From Lutimonas zeaxanthinifaciens (GTDB lineage Bacteria > Bacteroidota > Bacteroidia > Flavobacteriales > Flavobacteriaceae): a stretch of DNA of 64,000 nt. Below the pieces are notes generated by a model, which made no database searches, had not been told where the DNA came from, and was given only the letters and a program-made list of their open reading frames with translations. The stretch lies in contig NZ_CP129964.1 of assembly GCF_030503675.1 (NCBI RefSeq), positions 1,178,001-1,242,000 on the forward strand, in the 5' to 3' direction. Shown here piece after piece: positions 34,074 to 43,158 of this stretch. Numbering within the stretch: position 1 is the stretch's first letter; every line of letters starts with the position of its first letter. Made by a program: the position numbers and the translations under genes.

Positions 34074-34207
34074 GTTGCCAACAACACGTATAATTAATTC
34101 CCGGTTACTGGCAACTTACGAACATTCCTTTGGTACATCCTATCTGTGATTTATTTGCTAAATTAGGTCCTTAACCGAGTAACTGCTCAAACACAGACCT
34201 TTGGGCT
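34074..34207 (+). repeat. S21: attC-like site, long form, right box eroded
   Basis: Left box TGCCAAC with AACACGTATAATTAATTCCCGGTTACT. The right side has CCGAGTAACTGCTC, then ACCTTTGGGCTTCAT where GTT(A/G)GGC would be expected. The last clear site of the main array. Confidence 0.5.
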
Positions 34208-34224
34208 TCATAAAATAAACTGAA

Positions 34225-35283
34225 GTGACCCTTGAAGATTTAGGATATAGAAACGATTTGGAAAAATATCGTAAAGAACAACATCTTGATTCTTTTGGAA
34301 TAGGTAGAATTATTAAACAACACAAAGATCGTTACAGCGTCAAAACTATTTCTGGAGAATTAGATTGTGAACTTATTGGTAACTTAAGATTCACTTTGGA
34401 AAGTGAAACGGAATTACCAGCCGTTGGTGACTGGGTGTCTATTTCAGAATACGATACAAGTAAAGGTCTAATTCATGCTGTTCTCCCCAGATTTTCAATA
34501 TTGGAAAGAAAGGCTGTTGGAAAAAAAGGCCAATCCCAGATCATTGCCACCAATATAGATGTTGGTTTGATCATTCAATCTATTAATAGAGATTTTAGTG
34601 TTAATCGGCTTGAACGGTATATAACAATTTGTAACACAGCTAAAATTGAACCTGTCATAGTTTTAAGTAAAATTGATTTACTCGAAGAACAAGATCTTGA
34701 AAAATTATTAATCCGAGTCAAAGAGAGAATTAAAAACGTAGTTGTCTATGCTATAAGCAACCTAAATAAAGCTGGGATAGATGGTGTGAAATCCATTTTA
34801 AAGAAAGGAAAAACATACTGTTTGCTGGGTTCTTCAGGTGTTGGAAAATCAACCTTGATCAATGTTTTAGCCGGAGAACATATTATGAATACAGGGGAGA
34901 TCAGTGAAGCTATAGACCGTGGCAAGCATGTTACTACTCATAGAGAACTTATTGTATTTGAGGATGGAATACTAATTGATAACCCCGGAATGCGAGAAAT
35001 AGGAATAACCGAATCTCGTGATGGAATTGAAATGACCTTTGATGAGATTTCAGCTCTTTCTAAGACCTGTAAATACAAAGATTGTAAGCATATTAGTGAA
35101 TATGGATGTGCCGTATTGATTGCACTGGAAAATGATGATTTAAGCCTTGAAACTTATGAGAACTACCTCAAGATGGAAAAAGAAAGAATGCATTTTGAAT
35201 CAAGTTCGCTTCAAAGGAAAAAGAAGGGTAAGGACCTGGGCAAGCTGATTAAGAATATGAAAAAGAACCACAATAAATACTAA
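34225..35283 (+). CDS. rsgA: Ribosome small-subunit-dependent GTPase A-like
   Basis: A 352-residue protein from a GTG start. OB-fold N-domain (~30-100), then the circularly permuted GTPase order typical of RsgA: G4 LSKIDL (148-152), G1 GSSGVGKST (202-210), G3 DNPG (252-255). A C-terminal zinc knuckle CKYKDCKH...C closes the protein. RsgA helps mature the 30S subunit. Usual copies have DTPG at G3 and NKxD at G4. The changes here and the location next to a cassette site suggest an accessory paralogue, not the housekeeping copy. Confidence 0.85.
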   Translation: MTLEDLGYRNDLEKYRKEQHLDSFGIGRIIKQHKDRYSVKTISGELDCELIGNLRFTLESETELPAVGDWVSISEYDTSKGLIHAVLPRFSILERKAVGKKGQSQIIATNIDVGLIIQSINRDFSVNRLERYITICNTAKIEPVIVLSKIDLLEEQDLEKLLIRVKERIKNVVVYAISNLNKAGIDGVKSILKKGKTYCLLGSSGVGKSTLINVLAGEHIMNTGEISEAIDRGKHVTTHRELIVFEDGILIDNPGMREIGITESRDGIEMTFDEISALSKTCKYKDCKHISEYGCAVLIALENDDLSLETYENYLKMEKERMHFESSSLQRKKKGKDLGKLIKNMKKNHNKY

Positions 35284-35373
35284 TCACGACAATTCCTAAA
35301 CAAATTGAAACGCAGTTTAGCCATTCTCTTGCTCACTATTTGAGAAAAAGAAATGACCAAAAAACATATTCAA

Positions 35374-35925
35374 ATGAAAAAAATACTACTCGTACTCTTT
35401 TCAGTCTTTCTGACCTCAGTTACTTTTGGACAAGAGAAGAGAGTTATATCGAAAATAGATTCAACCAAAACACCTGAACTGGTTTTAATTCAAGAACTGA
35501 CAGTAAAAGCACCCATCAAATCTGTTTGGGATGCTTACACTACGAAAAATGGCTGGGAAAGCTGGGCCGTTCCACTTGCTGAGGTTGATTTAAAAGTTGG
35601 TGGTTTTATCAAAACAAATTATAACGAGAAAGGAGTGATTGGGGATAGTACAACAATTGTGACTCATATCATAAATTATGTACCAAACAGGTTGCTCACG
35701 CTGCAGGCAGAAATAACGAATAATTTTCCGGAATTTATGAAAGATGATGCCAAAGACTTTTATAATGTCATTTACTTTGATGAGTTGGAGAATGGAGAGA
35801 CAAATATTAAATCATTTGGAATTGGGTATAAAAACAATCCGAAGTACTTGTCGTTAATGAATTATTTCATTCCAGCGAATGAAAAGACCTTAATGAAATT
35901 GATCGCTTACCTGGAAAAGGAATGA
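35374..35925 (+). CDS. Secreted SRPBCC (AHSA1/START-like) domain protein
   Basis: About 183 residues from the ATG at 35374, which opens a signal peptide (MKKILLVLFSVFLTSVTFGQ); the upstream ATG at 35353 would add seven residues. SRPBCC features are the opening VKAPIKSVWDAYTTKNGWESW, the middle KVGGFIKTNYNEKG and a final helix. The family binds hydrophobic ligands or acts in stress response. A secreted form is less usual. Confidence 0.7.
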   Translation: MKKILLVLFSVFLTSVTFGQEKRVISKIDSTKTPELVLIQELTVKAPIKSVWDAYTTKNGWESWAVPLAEVDLKVGGFIKTNYNEKGVIGDSTTIVTHIINYVPNRLLTLQAEITNNFPEFMKDDAKDFYNVIYFDELENGETNIKSFGIGYKNNPKYLSLMNYFIPANEKTLMKLIAYLEKE

Positions 35926-36009
35926 AGGAGAGATTCTCTAATGATCAAGTAAAGTTAAAGATCAAAGATTAATTAATTTTTTTAACTTACCCGGGCAAAT
36001 TCAACTATC

Positions 36010-37734
36010 ATGACACTTCGATTTTATTATTTAAAAATACTCATCGCTTGCCTTATTTTAAGTTCATGTTCTAATTTTGAAAAAGAATTTGGGACCATGA
36101 TTATTCATGGAGGAACCATTTATACAGTCGACTCTGCACAAACAACTGTAGAAGCAGTTGTTACAAAAAACGAGAAAATTCTCTTTGCAGGAAGTTTTGG
36201 AGAAGCTAAAAACTTTCAAAATGAACAAACCGAGATCATAGATTTAAAAGGTAAGACGATGACTCCAGGTTTAATTGAAGGGCATGGTCATTTTATGGGC
36301 TTAGGCTATAATGAATTAGAGCTTGACCTGATGAATACAAGAAGCTATCAGGATATTATAGATGCGGTTGCTGAGAAAGTGAAAGCATCAGAACCAGGTG
36401 AATGGATTGTTGGCAGAGGATGGCATCAAAGTAAATGGGATAGTTTGCCAGCAAATATTGTTAAAGGATTTCAGACGCATCATTTACTTAGCGAAGTATC
36501 ACCAGATAACCCCGTTTATTTAAGACATGCCAGTGGTCACGCGGGCTTCGCCAATGCCAAGGCTATGGAAATGGCTGGTTTGAATGGGTTTGTCAAAGAA
36601 GGAATTAAGTCTTTTCAAATAGAAGGTGGAGAAATTATTGTAGATCAATTTGGAAATCCAACCGGGATTTTTAATGAACGTGCTCAATCTATAATTTATA
36701 AACACATTCCGGAAAAGACATCTGAAACGGATGTTCAAGCTTTTGATCTGGCCATTAAAGCCTGTTATGAAAATGGTATAACAAGTTTTCATGACGCTGG
36801 CATATCAAAAGAAACCATAGCCTTATATGAGGAGATGAAGTTAGCCGGAAAAATGAATATTAGAATGTATGCTATGCTTACCGGCTGGGATGAGGAATTA
36901 CTCGATGAATGGTATGAGAAAGGCCCTATGATTGATCCGGATCACCGTTTTACGATACGCTCTGTAAAATTAAATTGCGATGGTGCTCTGGGATCAAGAG
37001 GTGCATGGCTTTTAGAACCTTACGCGGATCGTCCTGATCACTTTGGCCATGAGACGCTTCCTATGGATTTTGTCAAAAAAACAGCAATAAACGGTCTTAA
37101 GAACAATTTTCAAGTCTGTTCACATGCCATTGGAGATCGAGCAAACAGAGAAATTCTGGATCGTTATGAATCTGCCTTATCTGAAATGTCTATGCTAGGA
37201 GCAGATCACAGATTTCGTATTGAACATGCGCAACATTTACACCCCGATGATATTCCTCGTTTTGCTCAATTAAATGTGATTCCCGCCATGCAGGCAGTAC
37301 ATATGTCTTCAGACAGGCCCTGGGCCATTGACCGTTTGGGTAAAAAACGTATCATAGAGGGCGCCTACATGTGGCAGGATTTACTACAAAGCGGTGTTCC
37401 TATTGTTAATGGAACTGATGTCCCAGTGGAACCCATAAACCCGATAGCTAGCTTCTATGCCAGTGTAAGCCGAAAGACACTTGAAGGGACTCCTGAAGGG
37501 GGATATGAACCTGAACAAAAAATGACACGAGCACAAGCATTGAAATCGTATACCTTAGATGCTGCCTATGGGGCCTTCGAAGAAAATATTAAAGGTTCTA
37601 TTAGCATTGGTAAACTGGCTGATTTTACAATTTACGATCAAGATTTGATGACGGTTCATGAAAAGGAGATTTTAAGTACTGAAATTGTCATGACTATTTT
37701 TAATGGTAAAGTAGTTTATGAGAAAATAGAGTAA
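36010..37734 (+). CDS. YtcJ-like amidohydrolase (Amidohydro_3) lipoprotein
   Basis: A 574-residue protein with lipobox LSSC (Cys19). Metal-site motifs occur in order: EGHGHFMGLG, the CDGALGSRGAWL stretch, CSHAIGDRANREIL, RIEHAQHLHPDD and NGTDVPVEPINP. The family hydrolyses amides of small molecules at the surface; substrate unknown. Confidence 0.85.
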   Translation: MTLRFYYLKILIACLILSSCSNFEKEFGTMIIHGGTIYTVDSAQTTVEAVVTKNEKILFAGSFGEAKNFQNEQTEIIDLKGKTMTPGLIEGHGHFMGLGYNELELDLMNTRSYQDIIDAVAEKVKASEPGEWIVGRGWHQSKWDSLPANIVKGFQTHHLLSEVSPDNPVYLRHASGHAGFANAKAMEMAGLNGFVKEGIKSFQIEGGEIIVDQFGNPTGIFNERAQSIIYKHIPEKTSETDVQAFDLAIKACYENGITSFHDAGISKETIALYEEMKLAGKMNIRMYAMLTGWDEELLDEWYEKGPMIDPDHRFTIRSVKLNCDGALGSRGAWLLEPYADRPDHFGHETLPMDFVKKTAINGLKNNFQVCSHAIGDRANREILDRYESALSEMSMLGADHRFRIEHAQHLHPDDIPRFAQLNVIPAMQAVHMSSDRPWAIDRLGKKRIIEGAYMWQDLLQSGVPIVNGTDVPVEPINPIASFYASVSRKTLEGTPEGGYEPEQKMTRAQALKSYTLDAAYGAFEENIKGSISIGKLADFTIYDQDLMTVHEKEILSTEIVMTIFNGKVVYEKIE

Positions 37735-37739
37735 TAACA

Positions 37740-37790
37740 GTTTACCATAATGTATACTAGGAATTATGACTATAATTGGTTCTAGAAGTG
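37740..37790 (+). repeat. S22: weak attC-like remnant
   Basis: GTTTACCATAATGTATACTAGG resembles a left half (compare TTACAACAATGTATAAG), and CTAG-aATTAT..ATAATT-CTAG forms a small inverted repeat. No right box. Confidence 0.25.
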
Positions 37791-37883
37791 TATTCTTTAT
37801 AATTGTAAACCGAAAGGGCTTTGAATCATTCAAATCCGTTCAATAATTATGATTTAACAATTCAAATAGTTAAAGAATAAAAC

Positions 37884-38270
37884 ATGGAGAGGAAATTACA
37901 TAAAGGCTGGTTCATACTGAAAATATTTCTGGCTTTCATGATATTTTTTTTAGGAGTACTACATTTTATAATCCCTAATTTTTACCTTAAGGTTATTCCG
38001 CCTTTCCTAATGAATTTCGCGATGCCGATCATTTATATCTCTGGTATTATTGAAATAGTAATTGGTCTGTTACTTTTTACAAAAAAATACCAATACTTGG
38101 GAGCTTTGTCCTTGTTTTTATTAATGCTTGCTTTTTTACCTCTCCATATTTGGGATGTGTTTGCAGAAAATCCTTTTACGGGTAGTAGAAATGCCGCATA
38201 TATTCGACTAGCCATACAGTTTGTTTTAATAGCATTGCCTTGGAAGTTGAAGTCGATTTATCGTGATTAG
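37884..38270 (+). CDS. DoxX-like membrane protein
   Basis: A 128-residue protein with four membrane helices (about 13-30, 42-62, 65-85 and 105-122). The pattern FFLGVLHFIIPNFYLKVIPPFL and YISGIIEIVIGLLLF, then the last helix with ALPWKLK, is typical of small DoxX/DUF4870-like proteins. Role unknown; probably linked to redox or quinone processes in some relatives. Confidence 0.7.
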   Translation: MERKLHKGWFILKIFLAFMIFFLGVLHFIIPNFYLKVIPPFLMNFAMPIIYISGIIEIVIGLLLFTKKYQYLGALSLFLLMLAFLPLHIWDVFAENPFTGSRNAAYIRLAIQFVLIALPWKLKSIYRD

Positions 38271-38451
38271 CATTTTAGAAATCATAACCAAGATAGGGCT
38301 TAAGTATGAAGATTAAAGTATACAAACTGCAACAAGGCGCCTAATTAGTTCCTTGGAATTAATTAACTTGTGATCTTATCGGAATATTCTATTTGAATTT
38401 CCTTAAACCAATTAAGCATAAACATGTTTGATGTATTAAAATCCAACCAAT

Positions 38452-39627
38452 ATGAATAGAATAGTTTCAATTTTTATAATCGTTCTTATTTTTTCCCAGT
38501 CATACGGGCAAAAACCAAGAGCAAGGGATTTGGGGGTTCCCTTTGTGGGTACAACAGGAGAATTCAATGCAATTACAGATGTGAAAGGTGTAGAAGTTGG
38601 ATATAGCACAATTATTTCGGGCGAAGGAAAAAATGTTTTAGGAAAAGGACCTGTTCGAACCGGAGTCACTGCCATATTTCCAAGAGGGAAAGCCAAAAAA
38701 TTTAGTCCGGTTTATGCCAACTGGTACAGTTTAAATGGTAATGGGGAAATGACAGGTACAACTTGGGTAACTGAATCTGGTTTTCTTGAAACGCCAATTA
38801 TGATTACCAATACCAATAGTGTTGGTGAAGTAAGACAAGCTGTGCTGAAATGGTATGTTGATACTGATTGGTATAATGGAGAAAACTGGTGGTATACCTA
38901 TCCGGTAGTTGCGGAAACATATGACGGATTTCTTAATGACATTTATGGGTTTCACGTAAAAGAAAAGCATGTTTTAGAGGCTATAGAAAATTCTTCAGGA
39001 GGAAAAATAGCTGAAGGAAATGTTGGCGGAGGGACTGGAATGATGAGTTTGGGCTTTAAAGGTGGAACTGGAACGTCATCAAGGATTTTTAAGATAAAGG
39101 ATTCAACTTATACAGTTGGTGCACTTGTACAGTCAAATTTTGGAGCTAAAAGAAATTTATCAATTGCAGGCGTACCTGTTGGCATAGAGCTAAAAGATAC
39201 TTTAAATTATGAATTCAACGCACCGCCAACATCGAGAAGACAAGAAGGAGATGGCTCTATTATAGTAATTCTTGCAACTGATGTACCCTTATTACCACAC
39301 CAATTAAAAAGAATCGCCCAAAGAATTCCCTTAGGGGTTGGTATTGTTGGTGGACGAGGAAGTAATGGCTCCGGAGACATATTTTTGGCATTTTCAACAG
39401 CAAATGAAAAGGCTTTTAATCGCGACGAAATGACATCTGTAGAAACCATGTCAAATGATTTGCTAATGCCAGTTTTTGAGGCAACTGTCCAAGCTGTTGA
39501 AGAAGCAATCATCAATGCTATGGTCGCTGCTGATACTATGACAGGAATTCATGGAAATAAAGCCTATGCCATTCCTCATGATTTACTTATTGAAACTTTA
39601 AAAAATTATAATCGGATAAAAAAATAA
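38452..39627 (+). CDS. P1 family (DmpA-type) self-cleaving aminopeptidase
   Basis: A 391-residue protein with a signal peptide (ends YGQ). It has the conserved GNVGGGTGM (near 190), KGGTGTSSR, and EGDGSIIVILATDVPLLP. Autocleavage is expected between Gly268 and Ser269, which becomes the N-terminal nucleophile. GRGSNGSGDIFLAFS follows. The family removes D- or L-amino acids or beta-amino acids from peptides. Confidence 0.85.
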   Translation: MNRIVSIFIIVLIFSQSYGQKPRARDLGVPFVGTTGEFNAITDVKGVEVGYSTIISGEGKNVLGKGPVRTGVTAIFPRGKAKKFSPVYANWYSLNGNGEMTGTTWVTESGFLETPIMITNTNSVGEVRQAVLKWYVDTDWYNGENWWYTYPVVAETYDGFLNDIYGFHVKEKHVLEAIENSSGGKIAEGNVGGGTGMMSLGFKGGTGTSSRIFKIKDSTYTVGALVQSNFGAKRNLSIAGVPVGIELKDTLNYEFNAPPTSRRQEGDGSIIVILATDVPLLPHQLKRIAQRIPLGVGIVGGRGSNGSGDIFLAFSTANEKAFNRDEMTSVETMSNDLLMPVFEATVQAVEEAIINAMVAADTMTGIHGNKAYAIPHDLLIETLKNYNRIKK

Positions 39628-39630
39628 CGT

Positions 39631-39660
39631 GCTACAACAATGGCTATAATTTAACCTAAA
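39631..39660 (+). repeat. S23: left half of an attC-like site
   Basis: GCTACAACAATGGCTATAA, then runs straight into the leader of the AraC gene with no right half. A truncated site, or the end of an eroded cassette. Confidence 0.4.
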
Positions 39661-39676
39661 TGAGATAAGCAAAAGA

Positions 39677-40528
39677 ATGAATCGTGAAATAATTGACATA
39701 AATGATTATACGATTTTATTGGAAGAGGCTTCATCCGATAAAAGTTTAGTTGATTCATGTTTTTTTGACGAGCCGGTAATCGCTATTGCCTTTTATGGTG
39801 CGGGTGATGTTGGCCTTAAGGTCAAGTTTGATGGAAAAGACAAAGAATTCCATCACACCAAAGGTATAGTTCTATCATTTTATGCAGATAGTAAAGTGGA
39901 ATTTGAACATTATGTTTCAAGACTGAAGCCTCTTCAGTGCCTGGTTATAGCAACAACCGTCAGAAATATAAACAAATTGCCAAATGGCGAAAGTCAGTTT
40001 TTAGAAAAATTTTTACATCAGCTGGTACACCCAAAAGATCATTATGTTGAAGGACCTGTGTTCAATATGAGTCCGGAAATGTTTCATTTAGTGGAACAGT
40101 TCTTTAGCAATACTTACCATGGTGAAATTAAAATGATGTTCTACAAAAGCCATATCGCAGCTTTACTTTCTCATTATTTTGCCCAATTGGCGGTTCAACA
40201 CAAGACAACCCTTGATACTTCGCTGCTGGAAAAAGTTAATCTGGCCCAGGAAATTTTAGTTTCTGATTTAGAAAATCCGCCTTCCTTAACCGAGCTTGCC
40301 CATAAAATAGGGATCAACACCAATAAACTGAAAATAGAATTCAAAGCACAGTTTGGTGTTCCCGTTTTCAAATACTTACAAAACGAACGTTTAAAAAAAG
40401 CCTACAACTTAATTAAGAACGAGCAGAATACAATCCAGGAAGCTGCCTGGGCAGTGGGTTATGACAGTTTAGGTTCCTTCTCAAATGCGTTCGAAAAAAA
40501 GTTTGGCTACAGACCGAGCCAGGTATAA
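39677..40528 (+). CDS. AraC family transcriptional regulator
   Basis: A 283-residue protein. Residues 190-283 hold the double helix-turn-helix of AraC (NPPSLTELAHKIGINTNKLKIEFKAQFG, then IQEAAWAVGYDSLGSFSNAFEKKFGYRP). The N-terminal ~180 residues are a sensor domain I cannot name. It lies directly upstream, in the same direction, of the DUF5367-DUF1772-AhpD-NmrA cluster, with a tandem operator just after its stop codon. Confidence 0.85.
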   Translation: MNREIIDINDYTILLEEASSDKSLVDSCFFDEPVIAIAFYGAGDVGLKVKFDGKDKEFHHTKGIVLSFYADSKVEFEHYVSRLKPLQCLVIATTVRNINKLPNGESQFLEKFLHQLVHPKDHYVEGPVFNMSPEMFHLVEQFFSNTYHGEIKMMFYKSHIAALLSHYFAQLAVQHKTTLDTSLLEKVNLAQEILVSDLENPPSLTELAHKIGINTNKLKIEFKAQFGVPVFKYLQNERLKKAYNLIKNEQNTIQEAAWAVGYDSLGSFSNAFEKKFGYRPSQV

Positions 40529-40529
40529 A

Positions 40530-40565
40530 ATTCTTTTCGAATAAATCATAATTCTTTTTGAATAA
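40530..40565 (+). promoter_or_regulatory. Tandem AraC-type operator
   Basis: ATTCTTTTCGAATAA (40530-40544) and ATTCTTTTTGAATAA (40551-40565), 14 of 15 identical. They start 21 bases apart, two helical turns, the spacing AraC proteins bind. They sit just after the araC-like stop and overlap the -33 region of the next promoter. Confidence 0.65.
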
Positions 40566-40586
40566 GCAGGCGGTTCACTGCTGCTA

Positions 40587-40594
40587 TAGATTTG
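40587..40594 (+). promoter_or_regulatory. Bacteroidota -7 promoter element (TAGATTTG)
   Basis: TAGATTTG fits TAnnTTTG and lies 26 bases before the DUF5367 start codon. A TTTG at 40557 is 26 bases upstream, slightly further than usual, compatible with an activator-dependent promoter. Confidence 0.5.
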
Positions 40595-40619
40595 CATCAT
40601 AATTCTAAATCAAAAAATT

Positions 40620-41012
40620 ATGATCAGTAAAAAACTGTATAGCATTGTATGCGCCATCTTAGTCTGGATTTTGGGCCTTAGCTTTTACCTCTTATCGTTT
40701 TATGTACCCGTTTTAAAAAATCCTGAACTTCAATCTAATATTGTACTGGCTTTAGCCATTATTCCAAGTTCATGTTTAGGGACCTATCTGTTCTATAAAA
40801 AGAGATATTTGAAACCAACATCACTTGCACTTACCTTCATAACAGTGGCTATTGTAATGGATATGCTGATAACGGTCCCTGTATTTGTAATTCCAAACGG
40901 AGGAAGTTATTCATCGTTTTTTGGAGATCCTATGTTTTACACGCTGGTCGTAGAGTTTTACTTCATTGTACTGTATTATGGGAACTATTTAACCAAAACA
41001 GCAGAGGCATGA
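40620..41012 (+). CDS. DUF5367 family membrane protein
   Basis: A 130-residue protein with four membrane helices (about 8-28, 40-58, 68-90 and 105-123). The NPELQSNIVLALAIIPSS and VAIVMDMLITVPVFVIPNGG segments are characteristic of DUF5367. Function unknown. First gene of the AraC-linked operon; it overlaps the next frame by 4 bases. Confidence 0.65.
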   Translation: MISKKLYSIVCAILVWILGLSFYLLSFYVPVLKNPELQSNIVLALAIIPSSCLGTYLFYKKRYLKPTSLALTFITVAIVMDMLITVPVFVIPNGGSYSSFFGDPMFYTLVVEFYFIVLYYGNYLTKTAEA

Positions 41013-41493
41013 AAACATTTGTTCTTTTTACAACGGTTATATTAAATGCCTTTGCTACAGGCTTTTTCTTTGCCTGGTCCGTTTCGGTCATTTTAGGAAC
41101 AAAAAAGGTAGGTGACTTCACTTACCTGGAAAGCATGCAGAGCATCAACAGGGAAATCTTAAACCCGGCATTTTTTATCGTATTCTTTGGTAGTATAGTT
41201 TCACTTTTTGCATGTGCCATTTTATAGTACAGTTACAAGCCCATGTTTTGGTTTCTGGCAGCATCTGCAGTTATCTATCTGATAGGAACTTTTGGTGTGA
41301 CAGCCTTTGGAAATGTTCCACTCAATAATGAATTAGAAGCTTTACACCTTAAAGAGCTAAGTATAACTGAATTGAAAAGCTTCAGAAACTATTATGAAAG
41401 CCTATGGAATTGATTTCATACTGTAAGAACACTATCATCATTAATATCATTTGTGCTCTTAATTACAGGATTATTTTACTCAAAATAAGACTT
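41009..41493 (+). pseudogene. DUF1772 (anthrone-oxygenase-like) gene interrupted by two stop codons
   Basis: Frame 1 encodes four-helix DUF1772 sequence (AFATGFFFAWSVSVILG, LNPAFFIVFFG). A TAG at 41225 interrupts it, but the same frame continues with KPMFWFLAASAVIYLIG, VTAFGNVPLNNELEAL and a LWN segment. A TGA (near 41411) is then followed by FHTVRTLSSLISFVLLITG and a final TAA. Everything stays in one frame, so two nonsense changes, not frameshifts, broke the gene. An intact version would be about 160 residues. Confidence 0.7.
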
Positions 41494-41541
41494 GATTAAA
41501 ACCAAGTAGAATTAAAATTTAATTAATAAAAAAATATAATT

Positions 41542-42138
41542 ATGCCATTTTTTAAACATTTAAACGAACTATCAGATATTACAGATATCACCTGGAACGA
41601 CCGAAAAAGGCTAGGTCCGTTAGATAAAGCCTCGCAACAGATCATGCGCGGAAAATCAAGTTTTACCTACGCCCAGAAAGAGCTTTTTGCAGCTTATGTT
41701 TCTGGTCTTAATGCCTGCAGTTTTTGTTATGGTTCTCATGTAGCTGTAGCAGAAAATTTTGGAGTTTCTCCAAAAATAGTGGAAGCACTAATCGATGATA
41801 TTACATCAGCGCCCGTAGAAAATCACGAAAAACCAGTGTTTGAATTTCTCAAGAAACTGACGCTGTCTGCCAGTAAACTTAAACAAGAAGATGCTGATGA
41901 GGTATTTAAGGCAGGTTGGAGCGAGGAAGATCTGCAAGAGGTAATCCTTGTTGGTTGTCTTTTCAATTTTTATAATCGTTTACTTGATGGTCATGGTGTA
42001 AAAGGAAATAAAGCCATTTACCATTTTGGAGCAGACCATTTGCATAAAAAGGGTTATGGTGTACCTTGGTTTATAGGACTTATCAAGGGCTTAATTAAAA
42101 AAAGCAAATTAAAAAAGCTTCAGGAATTTGAAGCATAA
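41542..42138 (+). CDS. AhpD/carboxymuconolactone decarboxylase-like peroxidase-related protein
   Basis: A 198-residue protein. The AhpD core has the redox motif NACSFCYGSH (Cys59, Cys62, His66), with the following helix and a second helical repeat. Relatives are thiol peroxidase-like or alkylhydroperoxidase partners. It is part of the AraC-linked cluster. Confidence 0.8.
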   Translation: MPFFKHLNELSDITDITWNDRKRLGPLDKASQQIMRGKSSFTYAQKELFAAYVSGLNACSFCYGSHVAVAENFGVSPKIVEALIDDITSAPVENHEKPVFEFLKKLTLSASKLKQEDADEVFKAGWSEEDLQEVILVGCLFNFYNRLLDGHGVKGNKAIYHFGADHLHKKGYGVPWFIGLIKGLIKKSKLKKLQEFEA

Positions 42139-42178
42139 TCAATATCAATTTAAAAACATAAAAGATAAAACATAAAAC

Positions 42179-43017
42179 ATGAAAACAGAAAACATTTTAG
42201 TCATTGGAGGAACCGGTAAAACGGGTCGTCGTGTAGTAGAACAATTAAGAAAAAAAGGTATTGAACCAAGAATTGGTTCCAGGAATGCATCACCAGGCTT
42301 TGACTGGGATGATAAAGCTACCTGGATAGATGCCTTAAATGGGATTGAAAAAATGTATGTTAGCTATTATCCTGACCTGGCGGTTCCGGGAGCCAAAGAG
42401 GCTATAGAAAGTTTAACGTATTTGGCCAAAGAGTTAGGCGTTAAAAAAATGGTTTTGTTATCCGGAAAAGGAGAGACAGAAGCAGAAGCCTGTGAAAAAA
42501 TTGTGATGGATTCCGGCATGGATTTTATCATTGTCAGGGCATCCTGGTTTAACCAAAATTGGAGCGAAAGCTTCTTTTTAGAACCTATTCTGTCCGGAGA
42601 TGTGGCCTTACCACTGTCTGATGTTTTGATTCCATTTGTTGATGCCAATGATATTGCTGAAGTTGCTGCAACCGTTTTACTGGATGACACCTATAATGGA
42701 GAAATCATTGAGGTAACAGGTCCGGAATTAATCACGTTTAAGGATATTGTCAATATTATATCAAAGACCAGTAAAAGAGATTTGAATTTTACGACATCAC
42801 ACTTGAGAAGTATGTAGAGGGGATGAAACAAATGGAAATACCTGGTGAGGTTGTGTGGTTGATTGAGTATTTATTTAGTCATGTTTTAACAAATCCGAAC
42901 AATCAGCTGGTGGTTAATGATATTGAACGCGTCCTGGGAAGAAAAGCCAAAACATTTTTGGAATATGCCCAAGAAACGGCTACATCCGGTATCTGGAGTC
43001 CAATAAGAGTAAAATAA
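42179..43017 (+). pseudogene. NmrA-like NAD(P)-binding oxidoreductase with a frameshift
   Basis: Residues 1-200 are an atypical SDR/NmrA protein: nucleotide-binding GGTGKTGRRV at the start, KMVLLSGKGE and FIIVRASWFNQNW following. The frame ends early at 42815-42817, while the downstream frame (from about 42790) reads YDITLEKYVEGMKQM, exactly the expected continuation, to 43017. A single missing T in the run at 42787-42790 explains both. Either a real frameshift or a sequencing error in a homopolymer. An intact protein would be about 280 residues. Confidence 0.75.
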
Positions 43018-43045
43018 ACATAGCCAGTCATTTGTATTCGTAATA

Positions 43046-43080
43046 GCGATTTGGATCAGGATTCAAATCGCTTCTCTTTT
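43046..43080 (+). terminator. Intrinsic terminator
   Basis: GCGATTTG (43046-43053) and CAAATCGC (43064-43071) form a perfect 8 bp stem with a 10-base loop, followed by TTCTCTTTT. It ends the AraC-linked operon. Confidence 0.65.
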
Positions 43081-43158
43081 ATCATCCTTTATAATTGCGA
43101 ATATTTATTATATTAGTTGATTCGGTTAAGAGTAAATACCTTGCGATAATTTTAATTA

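Noticed and set aside
365-34207. CRISPR array
   Set aside because: The repeats are long palindromes 0.3-9 kb apart with genes between them; there are no short regular repeats with uniform spacers, and no cas genes.
365-34207. MITE or insertion-sequence remnants
   Set aside because: No transposase, no target-site duplications noticed, and the outer boxes differ from copy to copy in a pattern tied to the neighbouring gene.
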